Assembly: GCA_030167125.1 (NCBI GenBank) | Contig: CP126531.1 | Span: 2,768,578-2,832,577, forward strand | Direction: 5' to 3' | DNA from: Rhodanobacteraceae bacterium | GTDB taxonomy: Bacteria; Pseudomonadota; Gammaproteobacteria; Xanthomonadales; Rhodanobacteraceae | Length of the DNA stretch: 64,000 nucleotides | Part shown: positions 35,871-44,629 of the stretch, one piece after another | How the letters are laid out: each line of letters begins with the position of its first letter | How positions within the stretch are numbered: position 1 is the first letter of the stretch | Notes under the pieces: model-generated | Databases searched by the model: none | Told to the model about the DNA's origin: nothing | Seen by the model: the letters and a program-made list of their open reading frames with translations, nothing else | Translations under genes and position numbers: made by a program

Positions 35871-37667
35871 ATGGCGGCAATCCCGAATTCGACGACGGTG
35901 CTGGGCCGGCACGGACGCCTCGATCTGGGCGAGGTGCTGGCCGCGCTGATCGCCGACGGCTTGCTTGCCGCAGACGATGCCAAGCGCATCCGCGCGGCGA
36001 GCCGCGCCGGCAAGGGCGCGGTCGAACTGCACCCGCTGGTGGTGATCGCCAGTGCCAAGCCCGAGAACCGCGCCGACCCCGGCAAACCGCTGACGGTCGA
36101 ATCGCTGACGGTGTGGCTGGCCGACAAGGCCGGGCTGCCGTACCTCAAGATCGATCCGATGAAGATCGACGTGAAGGCGGTGACGCAGGCCGTCAGCCAG
36201 GCCTACGCGCAGCGCCACCGCATCCTGCCGGTCGCGGTCGAACGCGGTGCGGTGACCTTCGCCAGCGCCGAACCGTTCGACCTGCACTGGGCCGCGGACC
36301 TGTCGCAGATGCTCAGGCGCGACGTGAAGCGCGTGGTCGCGAACCCGCTGGACATCCATCGATATCTCATGGAGTTCTACGGCGTGCAGCGTTCGATCGC
36401 CAAGGCGCGCGAGGCCAAGCAGGATTCTGCCGATGGCTCGGCGATCCTCAATTTCGAGCAGTTGCTGGAGCTCGGCAAATCCGGCGAGATCGGCGCCGAC
36501 GATCGCCACGTCGTGCACATCGTGGATTGGCTGCTGCAGTACGCGTTCGAGCAGCGCGCATCCGACATCCATCTGGAACCACGCCGCGAAGCCGCGCAAA
36601 TCCGCTTCCGCATCGACGGCGTGATGCACAAGGTGTTCGAACTGCCGCCCGCAGTGATGACCGCGGTCACCGCGCGCATCAAGATCCTCGCGCGGCTCGA
36701 CGTTGCCGAGAAGCGCCGGCCGCAGGATGGCCGCATCAAGACCCGTTCGGCCGGCGGGCGCGAGGTGGAGCTGCGCATTTCCTCGATGCCGACCGCGTTC
36801 GGCGAGAAGATCGTGATGCGCATCTTCGATCCCGACATCGTGGTCAAGGAATTTGCGCAGCTCGGCTTTTCGTCCGAGGAAGAAAAAACCTGGCGCGCGA
36901 TGGTCGAGCGTCCGCACGGGATCGTGCTGGTGACCGGCCCGACCGGTTCGGGCAAGACCACCACGCTGTATTCGACGCTGAAGCATCTGGCGCGGCCGGA
37001 ACTCAACGTGTGCACCGTCGAGGACCCGATCGAGATGGTGGCGCCGGAATTCAACCAGTCGCAGGTGCAGCCCGCGATCGATTTCGATTTCGCGGCCGGC
37101 GTGCGCACGCTGTTGCGGCAAGACCCCGACATCATCATGGTCGGCGAGATCCGCGACCTCGAAACCGCGCAGATGGCGGTGCAGGCCTCGCTCACGGGGC
37201 ACCTCGTGCTCTCGACGCTGCACACCAACGACGCGCCGTCCGCGATCACGCGCCTGCTCGACCTTGGCGTGCCGCATTATTTGATCCAGTCCACGCTCGC
37301 CGGCGTGGTCGCGCAGCGGCTGGTGCGCACGCTGTGCCCGCACTGCAAGGTCAAGGCGAAGCAGGACCCGCAAACCTGGTCGGTGCTGACGCGCGGCTGG
37401 GTGATCCCGCCGCCCACCGAGGTGTACGCACCGGTCGGCTGCCTCGAATGCCGCAACACCGGTTACCTCGGCCGCACCGGTGTGTACGAAATGATGGCGG
37501 TCAGTCCGCGCCTGCGCGGCATGGTCACGTCGCAATTCGACCTCGCGGGCTTCACCGGCTTCGCGCTGGAAGAGGGCATGCAGCCACTGCGTATTTCGGC
37601 CGCGACGCAGGTGCGGCGCGGCGTCACCACCGTCGAGGAAGTGTTGTCGGTGCTGCCGGCGGCGTGA
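35871..37667 (+). CDS. Orphan GspE/PilB-family secretion or pilus ATPase
   Basis: A 598-residue hexameric traffic ATPase of the type II secretion / type IV pilus assembly class. The N-terminal GspE_N-like domain covers about residues 80-200. The catalytic core has Walker A GPTGSGKT (about 356-363), the Asp box EDPIEM, Walker B-like DIIMVGEIRD (about 420) and the His box TLHTND. The zinc module is CPHC...CLEC (about 489-527). The frame carries RASDIHLEPR, diagnostic of this family. No pilin, platform or secretin gene is nearby, so it must serve apparatus encoded elsewhere or be a solitary paralog. The start at 35871 lies 22 bases after the palindromic element, with a GGGG-containing leader. 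Confidence 0.9.
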   Translation: MAAIPNSTTVLGRHGRLDLGEVLAALIADGLLAADDAKRIRAASRAGKGAVELHPLVVIASAKPENRADPGKPLTVESLTVWLADKAGLPYLKIDPMKIDVKAVTQAVSQAYAQRHRILPVAVERGAVTFASAEPFDLHWAADLSQMLRRDVKRVVANPLDIHRYLMEFYGVQRSIAKAREAKQDSADGSAILNFEQLLELGKSGEIGADDRHVVHIVDWLLQYAFEQRASDIHLEPRREAAQIRFRIDGVMHKVFELPPAVMTAVTARIKILARLDVAEKRRPQDGRIKTRSAGGREVELRISSMPTAFGEKIVMRIFDPDIVVKEFAQLGFSSEEEKTWRAMVERPHGIVLVTGPTGSGKTTTLYSTLKHLARPELNVCTVEDPIEMVAPEFNQSQVQPAIDFDFAAGVRTLLRQDPDIIMVGEIRDLETAQMAVQASLTGHLVLSTLHTNDAPSAITRLLDLGVPHYLIQSTLAGVVAQRLVRTLCPHCKVKAKQDPQTWSVLTRGWVIPPPTEVYAPVGCLECRNTGYLGRTGVYEMMAVSPRLRGMVTSQFDLAGFTGFALEEGMQPLRISAATQVRRGVTTVEEVLSVLPAA

Positions 37668-37830
37668 GCGGCTCGACCGGCTGCTTGCGACCACGGCGAG
37701 CAGCTTCAACTCATGAGGCGGGAGCATATCGCAACGACACGCCGCGCCCGCCGAGCGAGCGGCTTCATCGCTGCCGCAAGTGTTTTCCGGGAATGGCGTC
37801 GACCGTACAAGCCGGTTGTAGAATTGCCCC

Positions 37831-38046
37831 ATGACCCATGAATTCGATGTCGTCGTTGAACAGGATGCGGACGGCTTGTATGTCGCATCGGTACCCGCAT
37901 TGCGCGGTTGCCACACGCAGGCGCGTTCGCTCGACGAACTGATGACGCGGGTGCGTGAAGCGATCGAACTCTGCCTCGAGGTGGAGGGCATCCCGGAGAT
38001 ATCGAACAAGTTCGTCGGCGTGCAACGCGTCTCCGTCGCGCTGTGA
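37831..38046 (+). CDS. hicB: HicB-like antitoxin
   Basis: A 71-residue HicB-family protein with the degenerate RNase H-like fold start (FDVVVEQDADGLYVASVPALRGCHTQA, shown here over residues 5-31) and the SLDELMTRVREAIELCLE helix. It lacks a C-terminal DNA-binding domain, so it is the short HicB type. It precedes hicA, with the hicA GTG overlapping its stop (GTGA). A TAGAAT hexamer at 37819-37824 lies 6 bases before the ATG and there is no Shine-Dalgarno, which hints at a leaderless or nearly leaderless transcript; the -35 element is poor. The pair probably acts as a type II toxin-antitoxin module. Confidence 0.85.
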   Translation: MTHEFDVVVEQDADGLYVASVPALRGCHTQARSLDELMTRVREAIELCLEVEGIPEISNKFVGVQRVSVAL

Positions 38047-38267
38047 GCCGCCTGCCCAGCCTGTCCGGCCGCGCATTGGTTGCGGCGCTGAAGCGGCTGG
38101 GATTTGAAGTCGTTCGGGTCAAGGGCAGCCATCACTATCTGCAGCATCCGGACGGGCGTGCCACCGTCGTTCCCGTCCATGCCGGCGAAGACATCGGTCG
38201 CGGCTTGCTCGCCAAGATTCTTCGCGACGCCGAAATTTCGGATGCGGCACTCAAGGAATGTTTGTAG
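38043..38267 (+). CDS. hicA: HicA-like mRNA interferase toxin
   Basis: A 74-residue double-stranded-RNA-binding-fold toxin. The start LPSLSGRALVAALKRLGFEVVR and the GSHHYL motif (28-33) with the catalytic His are diagnostic of HicA, which cleaves mRNA independently of ribosomes when HicB is lost. It starts with GTG at 38043, overlapping the hicB stop by four bases, so its translation depends on hicB. The order antitoxin-toxin is the reverse of the E. coli hicAB. All core residues look intact, so the toxin should be active. Confidence 0.88.
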   Translation: MSRLPSLSGRALVAALKRLGFEVVRVKGSHHYLQHPDGRATVVPVHAGEDIGRGLLAKILRDAEISDAALKECL

Positions 38268-38340
38268 CTGCGAATTGTCCTTCCGGCCGCGCGCGCTATG
38301 CTGCGCAGCGCCACTTCCACGACTCCCTTCCACGGACACC

Positions 38341-39063
38341 ATGCACCCCTTGTTGCTGATCCAGACCGGCGAAGCGCCGGATGCACTGATCCCGCGGTTC
38401 GGCGGGTTCGCCGATTGGTTTCGCGCGGCCATGCGCATCGACGCCACGCAGATGCGCGTGGTGCGTGTCGATGAAGACGAAGCGCTGCCCGACCCGCGCG
38501 ACGTGCCGGTCGCGGTCATCACCGGCTCGGCCGCGATGGTCACCGAGCGCGCGGACTGGAGCGAACGCACGGCCGGATGGATCCGCGACGCGATGGCCGC
38601 GGAAACGCCGTTGTTCGGGGTGTGCTACGGCCACCAGTTGATGGCGCACGCGCTGGGCGGCACGGTCGGCTGGCTGCCGGCGGGACGCGAGATCGGGACC
38701 GAAACGATCACGCGGCTCGCGGAAGCACCGGGCCTGCACGCGATGCCGCCTTCGTTTCCCGCGCACACGACGCACCGGCAATCGGTGCTCGCGCCGCCGC
38801 CGGACGCCGAAATCCTCGCACGCTCCGCACGCGATCCGCACCAGCTGCTGCGCTATGCACCGAACGCGCTGTCCACCCAATTCCACCCCGAGTTCACGCC
38901 CGAGGTCATGCGCGCCTACATCGAAGCGCGCGCCGAAACCTTGTGCGAGGAAAGACTCGATCCCCGCGCGTTGCTCGCGGAAGTCCGCGGAACCGAAGCC
39001 GCGCGCCTGCTGCTGGAACGCTTCGCGCACGCCGCGCTGGATCGCCAGCGCGTGGCGGCCTAG
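38341..39063 (+). CDS. Class I glutamine amidotransferase-like protein
   Basis: A 240-residue stand-alone GATase1 domain resembling the glutaminase part of GMP synthase. The triad is present: nucleophile Cys95 in GVCYGHQ, and His and Glu in FHPEF (about 181-184). No synthetase domain is attached, so it is one of the YfeJ-like proteins of uncertain acceptor; some relatives are gamma-glutamyl hydrolases. The ATG at 38341 gives MHPLLLIQTG, a natural N-terminal strand. It lies 73 bases after hicA and converges on the rhomboid gene with 2 bases between stops. Confidence 0.82.
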   Translation: MHPLLLIQTGEAPDALIPRFGGFADWFRAAMRIDATQMRVVRVDEDEALPDPRDVPVAVITGSAAMVTERADWSERTAGWIRDAMAAETPLFGVCYGHQLMAHALGGTVGWLPAGREIGTETITRLAEAPGLHAMPPSFPAHTTHRQSVLAPPPDAEILARSARDPHQLLRYAPNALSTQFHPEFTPEVMRAYIEARAETLCEERLDPRALLAEVRGTEAARLLLERFAHAALDRQRVAA

Positions 39064-39065
39064 AT

Positions 39066-39752
39066 TCAATAACTCTGCCTGCGCAGGCGGCGCTCCACCG
39101 CGCCGCGCGAAACCAGCGCGAACACGATCCCGAAGCCGAAGCCGGCGAGGTGCGCCCACCACACCACCGCGCCGAATCCCGGGCCGGCCCAGGTGAACAG
39201 CAGTTGCAGCAGCACCCACATGCCGATCAGCAGCGCGGCCGGCACACGGATGAACTGCAGGTACAACCCGAGTGGCAGCACCAATCCGAGGTGCGCGCGC
39301 GGGAACAACGCGAGGTAGGCGCCCAGCGTCGCCGACACCGCGCCGCTGCAACCGATGATCGGCCGCAGTTGTCCCGACAGCGTCCACGCGCCGACCAGGT
39401 TGGCGAACGCGCCACCGACCAGGAACAGGAACAGGAAACGCCGCGAGCCGAGCGCGCGTTCCGCGGGCAGGCCGAAGATCACCAGGAACAGCATGTTGCC
39501 GAGCAGGTGCAACCAGTCCGCGTGCATGAACAGTGACGTGAACGGGCGCAGCCACAACTGGACCTGCAGAAGCTGGCCGTGCTGGAACAGCCGTCCCGGC
39601 ACCGTGCCCCACTCGCCCAGCAACTCGTAGCGCGTCGCCGTCGACGACAGCATCAACCAGAGGTAGCACGCGACACACGCCACGACCAGCACCGGCGTGA
39701 CCCAGCGCGGGTGGACCTGCCGGCGGCTGGGGACGTCGACGAACATGTGCAT
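39066..39752 (-). CDS. Rhomboid family intramembrane serine protease
   Basis: A 228-residue integral membrane protease with about six helices. Signatures are HADWLHLLGNM in the second helix, the catalytic Ser in GCSGAVSA and the catalytic His in WWAHLAGFGFG. It therefore has a complete Ser-His dyad and the GxSG motif. The N-terminus is short and cytoplasmic. The substrate is unknown. The start is at 39752 (MHMFVDVP) or two codons later at 39746; nothing decides. It converges on the amidotransferase gene. Confidence 0.9.
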   Translation of the reverse strand: MHMFVDVPSRRQVHPRWVTPVLVVACVACYLWLMLSSTATRYELLGEWGTVPGRLFQHGQLLQVQLWLRPFTSLFMHADWLHLLGNMLFLVIFGLPAERALGSRRFLFLFLVGGAFANLVGAWTLSGQLRPIIGCSGAVSATLGAYLALFPRAHLGLVLPLGLYLQFIRVPAALLIGMWVLLQLLFTWAGPGFGAVVWWAHLAGFGFGIVFALVSRGAVERRLRRQSY

Positions 39753-39899
39753 ACCTTAGCGCGTGCCGCACGACCTTAGCGTTCCTCACCAAACCCGCAT
39801 CGCTCCCTCACGACCCCGGCCCGGTACCGGGGCTATAGTGCGCCCGCAACAAATCGCGAACCCGCGTCTTTCGGTCCTGCCCGCAGAAAGGAGCGCACC

Positions 39900-41270
39900 A
39901 TGTCTGCCGGATTCCACCCATGGCAAGAACTCGCGACAACGCTGCGCGGACCGCTGCTGCTGCCGGGCGATGCCGACTACGAGACGCGCCGCCGCGTCTG
40001 GAACGGCGCGATCGACCGGCGTCCGCTGGCCATCGCGCGCTGCGTCGATGCCGAAGACGTCGCCGCTGCCGTGAAATTCGCCGCGCGCGAACACGTGCCA
40101 ATGACCGTGCGCGGTGGCGGCCACAACGTGGCGGGCCTGGCGGTGCGCGATGACGCTCTGATGCTGGACCTGGGCGCGATGAACCGCGTGGAGGTCGACG
40201 CGCCCGCGCGCATCGTGCGCGTCGAAGGCGGCGCGCTGTGGCGCGAGGTCGATGCCGCGACGCAACCGCATGGCCTCGCCACCACCGGCGGGTTCGTGTC
40301 GACTACCGGCGTCGGCGGCTACACGCTCGGCGGGGGCGTGGGCTGGCTGATGCGGCGTTGCGGACTCGCGATCGACAACCTGCTCGAAGCCGACCTCGTG
40401 CTGACTGACGGCCGCATCGTCACGGCCAGCGAGACGCAACACCCGGACCTGTTCTGGGGCTTGCGCGGTGGCGGCGGAGGCCTGGGCGTGGTCACGCGTT
40501 TCAGCTTCCGGCTGCATCCGGCCGGCACGGTCCAGGCGGGTGTGGCGTTTTATCGCCTCGACGCGGCACGCGCATTGCTGCGCGCGTTTCGCGCCTTCAC
40601 GCCGGATGCGGCGGATGCGCTCACCGCGATGCTGGTGTTCACCACCGCGCCGCCGCTGCCGTTCCTGCCGCCCGCAGCGCACGGGCAACGCGCGGTTGCG
40701 CTGGCGTATTGCTGGAACGGCGACCCGGCGCTGGGCGCGCGCGCCGCGGCGCCGATCGCGGACACCGCCGAACCGCTGGGCCGCCACGAAGGCGTGATGC
40801 CTTACGCCGCATGGCAGCAAGCCTTCGATGCCGCCGCGCCGGCCGGCGACCACTATTACTGGACCACTTCGCAGTTCGACGCGTTCGACGATGCGCTGAT
40901 CGACACGCTGATTGCGCGCGCCGCACAACCCGCCGATCCGTTGTGCGAAGTGCACGTGCACCATCTCGGCGGCGCGGTTGCGCTCATTGCCCACGACGCC
41001 ACTGCATTCTCGCAGCGCGACGCGCCGTTCTTCGTCAACGTGATCGGCCACGCCGGCGCCGCGGAACGCTTCGGCGCCGTCCGCGACTGGGTGCGCGATC
41101 TGCGCGCGGCGCTCGCGCCGCATGCACGCGCGGGTATGCAGCCGAACTTCGCGGGCGAACCTTCCGACCTGAAATCGCAGGCGCACGACGCGGCGACGCA
41201 ATCAAGATTGAAAGCGTTGCGCGCGCGCTACGATCCGGACGGACTGCTCGCACCCGCGCACGATGGTTGA
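39900..41270 (+). CDS. FAD-linked oxidoreductase, berberine-bridge-enzyme-like
   Basis: A 456-residue flavoprotein of the vanillyl-alcohol oxidase / BBE superfamily. The FAD domain has RGGGHNVAGLA with His75 as the probable covalent flavin ligand, then TTGVGGYTLGGGVGWL and HPDLFWGLRGGGG. The C-terminal BBE segment (RYDPDGLLAPA) completes the fold. The Cys used for the second covalent flavin bond in bicovalent members is not evident (TTGVGGYT in that region), so attachment is probably through His only. No signal peptide. The substrate is probably a sugar, alcohol or small aromatic. AGAAAGGAG precedes the ATG. Its 3' end overlaps the convergent regulator gene by 43 bases. Confidence 0.85.
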   Translation: MSAGFHPWQELATTLRGPLLLPGDADYETRRRVWNGAIDRRPLAIARCVDAEDVAAAVKFAAREHVPMTVRGGGHNVAGLAVRDDALMLDLGAMNRVEVDAPARIVRVEGGALWREVDAATQPHGLATTGGFVSTTGVGGYTLGGGVGWLMRRCGLAIDNLLEADLVLTDGRIVTASETQHPDLFWGLRGGGGGLGVVTRFSFRLHPAGTVQAGVAFYRLDAARALLRAFRAFTPDAADALTAMLVFTTAPPLPFLPPAAHGQRAVALAYCWNGDPALGARAAAPIADTAEPLGRHEGVMPYAAWQQAFDAAAPAGDHYYWTTSQFDAFDDALIDTLIARAAQPADPLCEVHVHHLGGAVALIAHDATAFSQRDAPFFVNVIGHAGAAERFGAVRDWVRDLRAALAPHARAGMQPNFAGEPSDLKSQAHDAATQSRLKALRARYDPDGLLAPAHDG

Positions 41271-43744
41271 GCGGCGGCGATCTCCGCCAGCAGCGCGCGC
41301 GCTTCGGCCACCGCGTCTTCGAACCGCATCGAAGCGCCGGCCCGCTGTACGCGCGCAAGGGCCTCGCCCAACCCTTCCCGTGCCTTGTGCATGGTGATTT
41401 GCTGGGCTTGCTGCCATTGCGGCATCAGCGGCCCACCGGTCCACTCGCGCGTGCGCGCGGCGGCGGCCAGAAAGCGCGCAGCATGCTCGAACTTGCCGGC
41501 TTGTGCGGCGAGATAGGCCGCACCTTCCACGCAACCTGCCGCGCCACGCCAGTTGAGAAAGGGGATGAACACATCCAGGTCGGCCAGCCAATCCCGCGCG
41601 GCGCCCTGCCAATCTTCGAGATAAAAGCGCTGCAGGGCGCGATTGATAAGCGCATAGGCCCACTGGAAAGAATCGCCGCGCGTGGAAAGGCAATCCACCG
41701 CTTCGCTCATGCGCGCTTCCGCCTCGCGATGGCGGCCATTCAGGGCATGAACGATGCCGTCGCTGAGCAACGCGTTGGAACGCAGCCAAGCGTCGTCCCG
41801 GGCTTGCGCAATCGCCAGCGCCGCCTTCACGCAGGTTTCGGCGCCGGTGAAATCGCCGCACGTTGCGAGTTCGAAAGCCAGAACCGCCTCGCCCGCGCCG
41901 GCCAGGAACATGTCGCCGTGGGTCGAAGCCAATGCAATGCCTTCGCGCAAGCGCGGTTCCGCGCGCTCATGGTTCAACGCCTGATGCAGCACGACACCCG
42001 AGGCGATGAGTGCGCGTGCCCGGCGCAAGGTAGGCGACAGGTTCACTTGCAGCGCCCGCTCGAGCCATTGCGCGGACTGGATGTAGTCGGTGCCGCCGCG
42101 GAAGTACCAGCAGAGGTTGCCCAGCAATGCGAGCGCATCCTCGTGCAGGTCCGGTTGCTCTATCGCATAGTCGAACGCCGCGTGCAGATTCGCCCATTCG
42201 CGCTTGATGCGATCGGGCCAAACGATTTGGCGCTCCGTGAGGATTTCGGCGCCCACGCGTTCGGTGAGTTCGATGAAGTGCGCCAGATGCACGCGCCGCA
42301 TGCGTGACTCGCCACCGCCGACCGACAGCCGTTCCTGCGCGAACAGCCGCACGCTGTCGAGCAGGCGGTAACTGGGTGGATTGGTGGCGCCGTCCACGCC
42401 GAGCAGCGACTTGTCGATCAGGCCACCCAACAGCTCCAGCGTCTGCGGATCCTTGAGCCCGAGCGCCGCGCCGACCGCCATGGCGCCACCCAGCGTGCAG
42501 ACGCCCTCGAAGAGGCTCAAGCCGCACAACAACGATTGCTCGCGTTCCGAGAGCAGCGCGAAGCTCCACTCGATCAGTGCGCGCAGCGTTTGATGGCGCG
42601 CCGGCCGGCCGGGATTCGATTCGGCCAGGTTGAGCAGCCGGGCATCCATGCGCGTCAGCAACTGTTCCGGGCTCAGCAGGCGCAGCCGCGCGGCCGCCAG
42701 TTCCAATGCGAGCGGCAGGCCTTCGAGATGCCGGCAGAGCTGCGCGACGGTGGCCGCATTGGCCGATGTCAGCGCGAATCCCGACGCGTAGGCTCGAGAA
42801 CGCGCCAGCAGCAACTGCACCGCCGCCACGCGCGCGAGGCTGTCGACTTGCGCATCGCTGGCCCACTCACCCTCGGGCGGAACTTCCAACGGCGGCAGCG
42901 GGTAGAGCGCTTCTCCCGCGCAATTCAGCCTGCGCTGGCTGGTCACCAGTATGCGCAGCGGTGCACAAGTCGCGAGCAACGATGCCGACAGCGCGGCGAG
43001 CGGTTCCGCGATCCGTTCGCAGTTGTCGAACACCAGCAGCGCGTGCCGCGCCTGCAGCAATTCGCCCAGGCGCGCGGCCAGGTCTTCCGTGTCGGTCGCG
43101 GTGCGCATGCCGAACGTGGTGGTCAGCAACCGCGCCAGCCCTTGCTCATCGAGTTGCGGCGTGCAGTCGAACAGCCAGACGCCATCGGGGAAATTGGCCG
43201 ACACCGACCGGGCGACTTCCAGCGCGGCCTGCGTCTTGCCGATGCCGCCGGGGCCGGTGATGGTGACCAGCCGATGCTCGCGCAGCATCTGTTGCAAGGC
43301 TTCGATGTCGCCATCGCGCCCGATCAGTGGCTCGGTGCGCTCCGGCAAACGTGCACGCGCGGGCGGCGCGAAGCGCAGCGCGGGAACCGTTTTTTCCGGA
43401 ACGTGTTCCAGCGGCGCGATGAAGCGATAACCCAACCCGTGCACCGTCTGGATGCAATGCGGGGTATCGCTGTCGTCGGCCAGCGCGCGGCGCAGTTGCG
43501 CGACGATGCGGTTGAGCGTGGCCGGCGTGACGAAGCTGTGGCCCCATACCGCGTCCAGCAGCTGGTCGCGCGTCAACAATTCGTCCGGGTGCGCGATGAA
43601 TTGCAGCAGCACCGCAAAGGCCTTGGGTTCGACCGCGATGTCGCGTCCGCCGCGCGACAGCCGGTGCGCGGAGGCGTCGACGATCACGTCTGCGAAGGCG
43701 AACGTGCCCATCCCCACGTGTTCGGCGCCTTCGTGCCTTTGCAT
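41228..43744 (-). CDS. Winged-helix transcriptional regulator with NB-ARC-like ATPase and helical repeats
   Basis: An 838-residue STAND-like regulator. Residues about 13-110 form an OmpR-type winged-helix domain (PKAFAVLLQFIAHP, LLDAVWGHSFVTPATLNRIVAQLRRAL, QTVHGLGYRF). A P-loop ATPase follows with Walker A GPGGIGKT (164-171), Walker B LLVFDNCE (about 236-243) and RILVTSQRRL. The remaining half is TPR-like helical repeats, probably the signal-sensing part. There are no phosphoacceptor receiver or membrane segments. The start is at 43744 or at 43711 (MGTFAF), which is nearer the fold. It is divergent from the secreted protein at 43906 and may control it. The 3' end overlaps the FAD oxidoreductase. 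Confidence 0.88.
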   Translation of the reverse strand: MQRHEGAEHVGMGTFAFADVIVDASAHRLSRGGRDIAVEPKAFAVLLQFIAHPDELLTRDQLLDAVWGHSFVTPATLNRIVAQLRRALADDSDTPHCIQTVHGLGYRFIAPLEHVPEKTVPALRFAPPARARLPERTEPLIGRDGDIEALQQMLREHRLVTITGPGGIGKTQAALEVARSVSANFPDGVWLFDCTPQLDEQGLARLLTTTFGMRTATDTEDLAARLGELLQARHALLVFDNCERIAEPLAALSASLLATCAPLRILVTSQRRLNCAGEALYPLPPLEVPPEGEWASDAQVDSLARVAAVQLLLARSRAYASGFALTSANAATVAQLCRHLEGLPLALELAAARLRLLSPEQLLTRMDARLLNLAESNPGRPARHQTLRALIEWSFALLSEREQSLLCGLSLFEGVCTLGGAMAVGAALGLKDPQTLELLGGLIDKSLLGVDGATNPPSYRLLDSVRLFAQERLSVGGGESRMRRVHLAHFIELTERVGAEILTERQIVWPDRIKREWANLHAAFDYAIEQPDLHEDALALLGNLCWYFRGGTDYIQSAQWLERALQVNLSPTLRRARALIASGVVLHQALNHERAEPRLREGIALASTHGDMFLAGAGEAVLAFELATCGDFTGAETCVKAALAIAQARDDAWLRSNALLSDGIVHALNGRHREAEARMSEAVDCLSTRGDSFQWAYALINRALQRFYLEDWQGAARDWLADLDVFIPFLNWRGAAGCVEGAAYLAAQAGKFEHAARFLAAAARTREWTGGPLMPQWQQAQQITMHKAREGLGEALARVQRAGASMRFEDAVAEARALLAEIAAAQPSCAGASSPSGS

Positions 43745-43905
43745 GCCGCTGCGCGCTCCACCCGGATCACGTCAACGCCGCTGCCGCACTCTCGTGATTT
43801 CCCTATCGAAACATCATGACTCGGTGCGCTGTACGGCGCAGTTTATACCCACGGTTGACGGCAGGTGCCGCCATCCGCCGGACCAACCTTCTTCAGGAGA
43901 GCGCC

Positions 43906-44583
43906 ATGCAAACCCGTCTCTATGCATCCATCGCGGTGGCCGTGATCGGCCTGTCCAGCGTTGCCGTGACCCATCCCGCCCAAGCCTGCGGGCTGAACCT
44001 GGTCAAGGCCGCCAATGGCCATTGGACAATCGCTCCGCCGGCCAAAATGTCGGCTTCGGCGGCCAAGAAAATGTTTGTGGCCGCCGGTTCGCCGGCAAGG
44101 TCGCATGCGTTTCCCAATCCCTTGCAATTCCTCGCGCCGGTCGCGGGGTTGTACGAAGTCACCATGACCGCCGAAGGCAATGGCCCCACGGGTCTGCCGG
44201 ACGGCGCACCGGTCGACCACGCCTACGTGCAATGGCACGCGGACGGCAACGAAATCATGAATTCGGGGCGGCCCGCGGCGGATGCCAACTTCTGCATGGG
44301 CACTTGGGCGCAGACAGGTGCACGGACCTACACGCTCAACCACTTCATGCTGTCGTGGGCGCAAAACGTGGACGCGAACGGCGTCGACGTGGACAACACG
44401 TTCGTCGGACCGGCCAGCATCCAGGAAACCATCACGCTGGCCAAGGACGGGCAGTCGTACACCGGCACGTTCGTGCTGACCCAGTACGACACGAACTACA
44501 ACATCATCTTGCCGGGTGGCATTCCCATCAAAGGCACCGTCACGGGCACGCGCAAGACCATCAATTCGCCGGTCACGTACTGA
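43906..44583 (+). CDS. Secreted protein of unknown function
   Basis: A 225-residue exported protein. AGGAG lies 6 bases before the ATG at 43906. The signal peptide (LYASIAVAVIGLSSVAV core) ends at HPAQA, followed by Cys-Gly-Leu; the sequence AQAC is not a lipobox, so it is probably soluble and periplasmic or secreted. The mature part contains repeated beta-strand-like stretches (GLYEVTMTAEGNGP, HAYVQWHADGNEI, QSYTGTFVLTQYD, GTVTGTRKTI) suggesting a lipocalin-like or jelly-roll barrel. I do not recognise the family. It is divergent from the large regulator and followed by a strong terminator, so it is a single-gene unit. Confidence 0.75.
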   Translation: MQTRLYASIAVAVIGLSSVAVTHPAQACGLNLVKAANGHWTIAPPAKMSASAAKKMFVAAGSPARSHAFPNPLQFLAPVAGLYEVTMTAEGNGPTGLPDGAPVDHAYVQWHADGNEIMNSGRPAADANFCMGTWAQTGARTYTLNHFMLSWAQNVDANGVDVDNTFVGPASIQETITLAKDGQSYTGTFVLTQYDTNYNIILPGGIPIKGTVTGTRKTINSPVTY

Positions 44584-44600
44584 CTGGAACGTGCGGAGAG

Positions 44601-44629
44601 GCGCGGCGCGTCAGGGCGCCGCGCTTTTT
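44601..44629 (+). terminator. Intrinsic terminator of the secreted-protein gene
   Basis: A perfect 9-base stem GCGCGGCGC/GCGCCGCGC with a 6-base loop and five T. The T run touches the stop codon of the convergent tyrS. Confidence 0.88.

Noticed and set aside
35844..38570. Long minus-strand frame (over 900 codons) opposite the GspE-like gene and hicBA
   Set aside because: It is a shadow of well-supported plus-strand genes, with low-complexity composition and no recognisable domain.
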